64,000 bases of DNA, from positions 2,480,001 through 2,544,000 of the forward strand of contig OZ247430.1 of NCBI GenBank assembly GCA_965232895.1, in the 5' to 3' direction. Origin of the DNA: Bin87 sp965232895 (lineage in GTDB: Bacteria > Chloroflexota > Dehalococcoidia > Lucifugimonadales > UBA3495). Of the stretch, positions 60,425 through 64,000 are shown piece after piece. Below the pieces are notes generated by a model. That model was given only the letters and a program-made list of their open reading frames with translations. It was not told the DNA's origin and made no database searches. The first letter of the stretch is position 1. Every line of letters begins with the position of its first letter. A program made the translations under genes and the position numbers.

Positions 60425-61297
60425 TCAGTCCGCGGCAACCGGCGCGGCGTGTTCCGCCTCGCGTCGCCCGTTGAGCCGGCCGGACTGTGGCCGCTGCGAC
60501 CGGCTGTTGCCCAGGTACGCCCGGATGACCTCCGGGTCCTGCTGCACCTCTTCCATGGTGCCCTCGCTGAGCACCTTGCCCAGGTGCAGCACCGTGACCG
60601 TCTGGGCAAACTGCCGCACGAAGTCCATGTCGTGCTCGACCACCAGCACCGACCGCGCGCCGCCGATGGACTGGAGCAACTCCCCGGTGCGGTCGCGCTC
60701 CCGACGGGTCATGCCGGCCACCGGCTCGTCCAGCAGCAGCAGCTTGGGCTCCTGCACCAGCAGCATCCCGATCTCCAGCCACTGCTTCTCGCCGTGGGAC
60801 AGCCCGCCGGCGATGTCCTGCGCCCGGCGCTGCAGGCCCACTTCCTCCAGCGTGCTCGTGATCCGGTCGCCCTCACCTCGCCGCGGCTTGCCCAGCAATC
60901 GCGTGATCCGGCTGCGGAACCCCAGAGTCACTTCGAGGTTCTGGTACACGGTCAGGCTGGCGAATATTGAGGGCGTCTGGAACTTGCGGCCCACGCCCAG
61001 CCGAACCAGCTGGTACTCCTGCCGGCGGCTCAGGTCCGTCGTGCCGTCGAAGATGATCCGCCCCCGGGTGGGCTTGGACTTGCCCGTGATCACGTCGATC
61101 AGCGTCGTCTTGCCCGCGCCGTTGGGTCCGATCAGGAACCGCATCTCCCCGTAGCCGATGGCGAGGTCCAGCTCGTTCAGCACGGTGAACCCGTCGAAGC
61201 TCACCGTCAGGCTCTCCACGGACAGGATGGGCTGGCTCAGATCCGGCGTCGGGCTGGACCCATTGCGCGAAATCGAGTTGTTCGGATTGCCAATCAT
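60425..61297 (-). CDS. urtD: urea ABC transporter ATP-binding protein UrtD
   Basis: This 290-aa ABC ATPase has Walker A FLIGPNGAGKTTLIDVITG, signature GLSHGEKQWLEIGMLL (UrtD-like HGEKQ), Walker B LLLLDEPVAGMTRRERDRT, and H-loop VLVVEHDMDFVRQFA. ATG 61297 overlaps the urtC stop (4 bases). The C-terminal ~25 residues (RSQRPQSGRLNGRREAEHAA) extend past the usual end. Confidence 0.93.
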   Translation of the reverse strand: MIGNPNNSISRNGSSPTPDLSQPILSVESLTVSFDGFTVLNELDLAIGYGEMRFLIGPNGAGKTTLIDVITGKSKPTRGRIIFDGTTDLSRRQEYQLVRLGVGRKFQTPSIFASLTVYQNLEVTLGFRSRITRLLGKPRRGEGDRITSTLEEVGLQRRAQDIAGGLSHGEKQWLEIGMLLVQEPKLLLLDEPVAGMTRRERDRTGELLQSIGGARSVLVVEHDMDFVRQFAQTVTVLHLGKVLSEGTMEEVQQDPEVIRAYLGNSRSQRPQSGRLNGRREAEHAAPVAAD

Positions 61298-62436
61298 CGT
61301 GTCGCTCCAGGAAGCCGGCGTGAGATCGCCCCGCGAACCTGCTCGCGTGACAGCCACCACGGCTTCCGCCAGCCCTCGCCGCGCAGCAGGCCCATGATGC
61401 CCGACGGGAACAGCAGCACCGCGCCGATGAAGAGCAGGCCCAGGAAGTACTGCCACACCGCCGGGAACGACTCGCTCAGGCCGCTCTTGGCTCCGTTGAC
61501 CACCACCGCGCCGATCACTGCCCCGAGGAGCGCTCCGCGTCCACCCACGGCCACCCAGATGGCGATCTCGATGGACGGCACGATGCCCATCATCGTCGGC
61601 GAGATGATGCCCACCTGCGGCGTGAACAGCGCGCCGGCCACGCCGGCAATGCCCGCCGACAGCGAGAATACCAGAGTCTTCAGCACCGCCGGGTCGTAGC
61701 CGGAAAAGCGCACGCGGTTCTCGTCGTCGCGCATGGCCACCAGCAGCCGCCCCAGCCGCGACGAGATCAGCCACCAGCACAGCAGGTAGGCGGCGGTCAG
61801 CGCGGCCACGCTGGCGTAGTACAGGATCAGCTGCATCGACGGTGCGTTCAGCGGATAGCCGAAAATCGTCGTGTAGTTCGTGATGCCGTTGGTGCCGCCG
61901 GTGTACGCCTGCTGCCCGATGAACAGGATGCTCACGATCAGCGCCAGCGCCTGGGTGATCAGCGCGAAATACACGCCCGTTATGCGGCTGCGGAACACCA
62001 GGTATCCCAGCGCGCCGGCCAGCGCCGCCGGCACGACGAAGGTCATGGGTATGGCGAACCAGGCGTACTTGAACGGCGCCCAGAAGAAGGGCAGCTCCGT
62101 CAGGCCGCTCCAGAACATGAAGTCGGGCAGCTTTCCGCCGGCCGATTCCAGCTTCAGGTACATTGCCATGGCGTACCCGCCCAGCCCGAAGAACACGCCG
62201 TGCCCCAGGCTCAGCATCCCGGCGTAGCCCCAGATCAGGTTCAGGGACACCGCCAGCATGGCAAAGGTCAGGAACTTGCCCAGCAATGCGATCCGGAAGT
62301 CTGACAGCACCGCCGGCGCCGCCAGCAGCACGACCAGCATGATCGCCGGCGCGATCCACGAGCCGATGCGGTCGTGCATCCGCACCGGCGCCGACGCGTT
62401 GCGCACCACGGTGATGATTGATGACATGGTCGTCAT
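61294..62436 (-). CDS. urtC: urea ABC transporter permease UrtC
   Basis: This 380-aa branched-chain-type permease has many membrane helices. Conserved segments include SLNLIWGYAGMLSLGHGVFFGLGGYAMAMYL and YTGGTNGITNYTTIFGYPL, and ALLGAVIGAVVVNGAKSGLSE (UrtC-like). It forms the channel with UrtB. Confidence 0.93.
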   Translation of the reverse strand: MTTMSSIITVVRNASAPVRMHDRIGSWIAPAIMLVVLLAAPAVLSDFRIALLGKFLTFAMLAVSLNLIWGYAGMLSLGHGVFFGLGGYAMAMYLKLESAGGKLPDFMFWSGLTELPFFWAPFKYAWFAIPMTFVVPAALAGALGYLVFRSRITGVYFALITQALALIVSILFIGQQAYTGGTNGITNYTTIFGYPLNAPSMQLILYYASVAALTAAYLLCWWLISSRLGRLLVAMRDDENRVRFSGYDPAVLKTLVFSLSAGIAGVAGALFTPQVGIISPTMMGIVPSIEIAIWVAVGGRGALLGAVIGAVVVNGAKSGLSESFPAVWQYFLGLLFIGAVLLFPSGIMGLLRGEGWRKPWWLSREQVRGAISRRLPGATR

Positions 62437-62442
62437 GGCGTC

Positions 62443-63339
62443 CTACCGTCCCTTGGCCCGCATCAGGCCGGCCGGCCGCCACTGCAGGAACAGGATCACC
62501 ATGGCGAACACCAGCACCTTGCCCACCACCGCGGTGGTGCCAAACTCCAGCATCGTGTTCAGCATCCCGATGATCAGCGCCGCCAGGATGGTGCCCGGCA
62601 CCTGCCCCAGCCCGCCCAGGATCACCACGATGAAGGCGTCCACCACGTAGAAGGTGCCCAGCGACGGACCGATGGGCCCGATCAACGTCAGCGCACACCC
62701 GGCCACGCCGGCCAGTCCGGAGCCGAGCGCGAAGGTGAAGCTGTCCACCCGCCGGGTCGAGACGCCCAGGCTGGAGGCCATTTCCCGGTTCTGCATCACG
62801 CCCCGCATCCGGCGCCCTTCGCTGGAACGGTACATGTAAAGGTAGAGCCCGCCGATGCACGCGGTGACCAGCCCCAGGATGAACACGCGTTTCACGGGCA
62901 ATACCAGGTCAGACGTGACCGTGAGCGCGGTGCCCAGCCACGGCGGCGCCACCACCTGCACGTTGGGCGCGCCAAAGATCGTCCGCGCCAGTTGCTGCAG
63001 GAACAGGCCGACGCCCCAAGTCGCCAGCAGCGTGTCCAGGGGGCGGCGGTAGAGGAAACGGATCAGCACGTTCTCCACCACGTACCCCGCCGCTCCGGCA
63101 ACCACGAAGGAAACGGGGATGGCGATCAGGAACGTGATACCCGATTGGGCGTCACCGGTGAAGCTGAGCGCCGCCTGCTGCAGCGCGTACGTCGTGTACG
63201 CTCCGATCATGATGAACTCGCCGTGGGCCAGGTTGATGACGTTCATCAACCCGAAGGACAGCGCCAGTCCCAGCGCGATCAGCAGCAGGATTGAGCTCAG
63301 GCTGAGCCCGTTGAACAGTTGTAGAGCCCAAACTTCCAT
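62443..63339 (-). CDS. urtB: urea ABC transporter permease UrtB
   Basis: This is a 298-aa permease (LivH type). NGLSLSSILLLIALGLALSFGLMNVINLAHGEFIMIGAY is the family opening, with YRRPLDTLLATWGVGLFLQQ, GRRMRGVMQNREMASSLGV and ILGGLGQVPGTILAALIIGM. The pairing and order with urtC, urtD and urtE identify the urea system. Confidence 0.93.
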   Translation of the reverse strand: MEVWALQLFNGLSLSSILLLIALGLALSFGLMNVINLAHGEFIMIGAYTTYALQQAALSFTGDAQSGITFLIAIPVSFVVAGAAGYVVENVLIRFLYRRPLDTLLATWGVGLFLQQLARTIFGAPNVQVVAPPWLGTALTVTSDLVLPVKRVFILGLVTACIGGLYLYMYRSSEGRRMRGVMQNREMASSLGVSTRRVDSFTFALGSGLAGVAGCALTLIGPIGPSLGTFYVVDAFIVVILGGLGQVPGTILAALIIGMLNTMLEFGTTAVVGKVLVFAMVILFLQWRPAGLMRAKGR

Positions 63340-63416
63340 ATTGTGGCCATAAAGGAGTTTGAGGAGGCGGAGGCGCGGATGTTATCCGCAACTGTGGCTC
63401 ACGGCTACCCGGTTGG

Positions 63417-63504
63417 TCATTGCGAGCGCAGCGTGGCAATCTCGTTGTGGTCAGGATCGTCGCTACACGAACGGAATCGCCGCTTCGCTCCGCGCAGTGA
63501 CAGG
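63417..63504. repeat. short dispersed repeat E, copy 2
   Basis: GTCATTGCGAGCGCAGCGTG plus GCAATCTCG at the left and GAATCGCCGCTTCGCTCCGC plus GCAGTGACAG at the right form an inverted pair. It is the same family as 5271. It lies in the 323-bp urtA–urtB gap together with an R repeat. Confidence 0.65.
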
Positions 63505-63544
63505 TTTGCGGAAAACGGGTACGCGTGAGGAGCCTGTGGTTGTG

Positions 63545-63653
63545 GTCAGAAGCAGGGTTATCAGGACTTCGGGATTTACAGGATTGGAGCCATCCGGTGG
63601 CGGAGAACACCCAATCCTGTCAATCCTTCAATCCGGCAAATCCTGATTCTGAC
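63545..63653. repeat. dispersed palindromic repeat R, copy 5
   Basis: The left arm GTCAGAAGCAGGGTTATCAGG-like start (63545) and the right arm AAATCCTGATTCTGAC (ending 63653) bound a ~109-bp palindrome. The right arm contains the unoccupied IS110 target AATCCTGATTC. Confidence 0.75.
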
Positions 63654-63662
63654 GGTTGAGAC

Positions 63663-64000
63663 TTACTGGGCCAACTCCCGGAGGCCGGCGGCCCATTCGT
63701 AGGTGTCCAGGTAGGGGTCCGGAACTACCGGGGAGCCGGAGTTCCATATCTCGTCGATCTGTCCGTCGTCGCGCACCGTGCCGATGCGGACGGTCTTGGA
63801 CACGTGCTGGTTCTCGTTGTGGATGGTCACCATTCCGCCCGGAGCGGCGAACTGGATGCCCTTGGCGGCTTCCTTGACCGCGGCCACGTCGGTGGTCCCG
63901 GCCTTCTCAACGGCGGCCTTCCACAGGTACACGCCGAAGTAGCCCGCCTCGATGGGGTCGTCGGTGACGCGGTTCTCGCCGTACTTGGTCTTGAACGCGC
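63663..64000 (-). CDS. urtA: urea ABC transporter substrate-binding protein UrtA, C-terminal part
   Basis: The visible ~112 residues read KTKYGENRVTDDPIEAGYFG, VYLWKAAVEKAGTTDVAAVK, FAAPGGMVTIHNENQHVSKT, VRIGTVRDDGQIDEIWNSG and end at a TAA at 63663. This matches the C-terminal lobe of UrtA, the periplasmic-type urea binder. The start is beyond the right edge. Confidence 0.92.
   Translation of the reverse strand, partial: AFKTKYGENRVTDDPIEAGYFGVYLWKAAVEKAGTTDVAAVKEAAKGIQFAAPGGMVTIHNENQHVSKTVRIGTVRDDGQIDEIWNSGSPVVPDPYLDTYEWAAGLRELAQ

Noticed and set aside
60425..62860. An 811-codon minus-strand frame spanning urtD and the urtC region
   Set aside because: Only the part from ATG 61297 is UrtD. 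The upstream part is out of frame with urtC, which has clear permease homology and a 4-base overlap with urtD.

Overview
This 64-kb, GC-rich, densely coded window reads as bacterial chromosome. It is probably from a Chloroflexota-like lineage (SAR202/Dehalococcoidia or related, often marine or sponge-associated). That placement is an inference from gene content: a MoxR–DUF58–transglutaminase operon, many Uma2 genes, a luciferase-like oxidoreductase, paired acyl-CoA dehydrogenases, DUF2203 and a urea/urease block. No rRNA, tRNA or other phylogenetic marker was found.

Layout. 0–9 kb: catabolic enzymes (a frameshifted aldo/keto reductase, a GlcG/HbpS-like protein, an alpha/beta hydrolase, a luciferase-like monooxygenase, two acyl-CoA dehydrogenases) interleaved with an MNT/HepT-like pair and PaREP1/HEPN-like genes. 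9–13.6 kb: a candidate restriction–modification pair, a small paralogous family and a toxin–antitoxin remnant. 13.7–20 kb: moxR, DUF58 and a transglutaminase-like membrane protein, with two tandem hicBA modules inserted between moxR and DUF58. 20–23.6 kb: an unknown ~500-aa gene split by a 920-bp IS, with a second inverted copy of the same IS just downstream. 23.6–37.8 kb: ogt, VapBC-type pairs, Uma2, aldehyde dehydrogenase, a lipoprotein protease, Fic, TrmI, an HDAC-like deacetylase and a class III aminotransferase. 37.8–48.9 kb: a minus-strand cobalamin run (cobC, cobD, cbiB, cobS, cobT, cobO, cobB) with four Uma2 genes embedded. It is preceded by a promoter, a cobalamin riboswitch, an intrinsic terminator and a HutX/ChuX-like first gene. 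49–52.7 kb: a mobile-element cluster (IS1-like remnant, IS701-like element, IS110 element). 52.8–64 kb: a nitrogen-scavenging block on the minus strand: urtABCDE (urea uptake), glnA, ureABC, ureF, a PaREP1/HEPN-like gene, ureG and ureD.

How it works together: urea imported by UrtABCDE would be split by urease and the ammonia fixed by glutamine synthetase. The cobalamin run covers a,c-diamide formation, adenosylation, aminopropanol attachment and lower-ligand assembly under B12 feedback.

The most striking observation is in the IS110 element. Its 5' non-coding region folds into two stem-loops. Their loops carry guide-like segments matching both sides of its own target (in a dispersed palindromic repeat) and both of its own ends, all meeting at a CT core. 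This is the bridge-RNA arrangement and can be read by eye here. Four other copies of the targeted repeat family are in the window.
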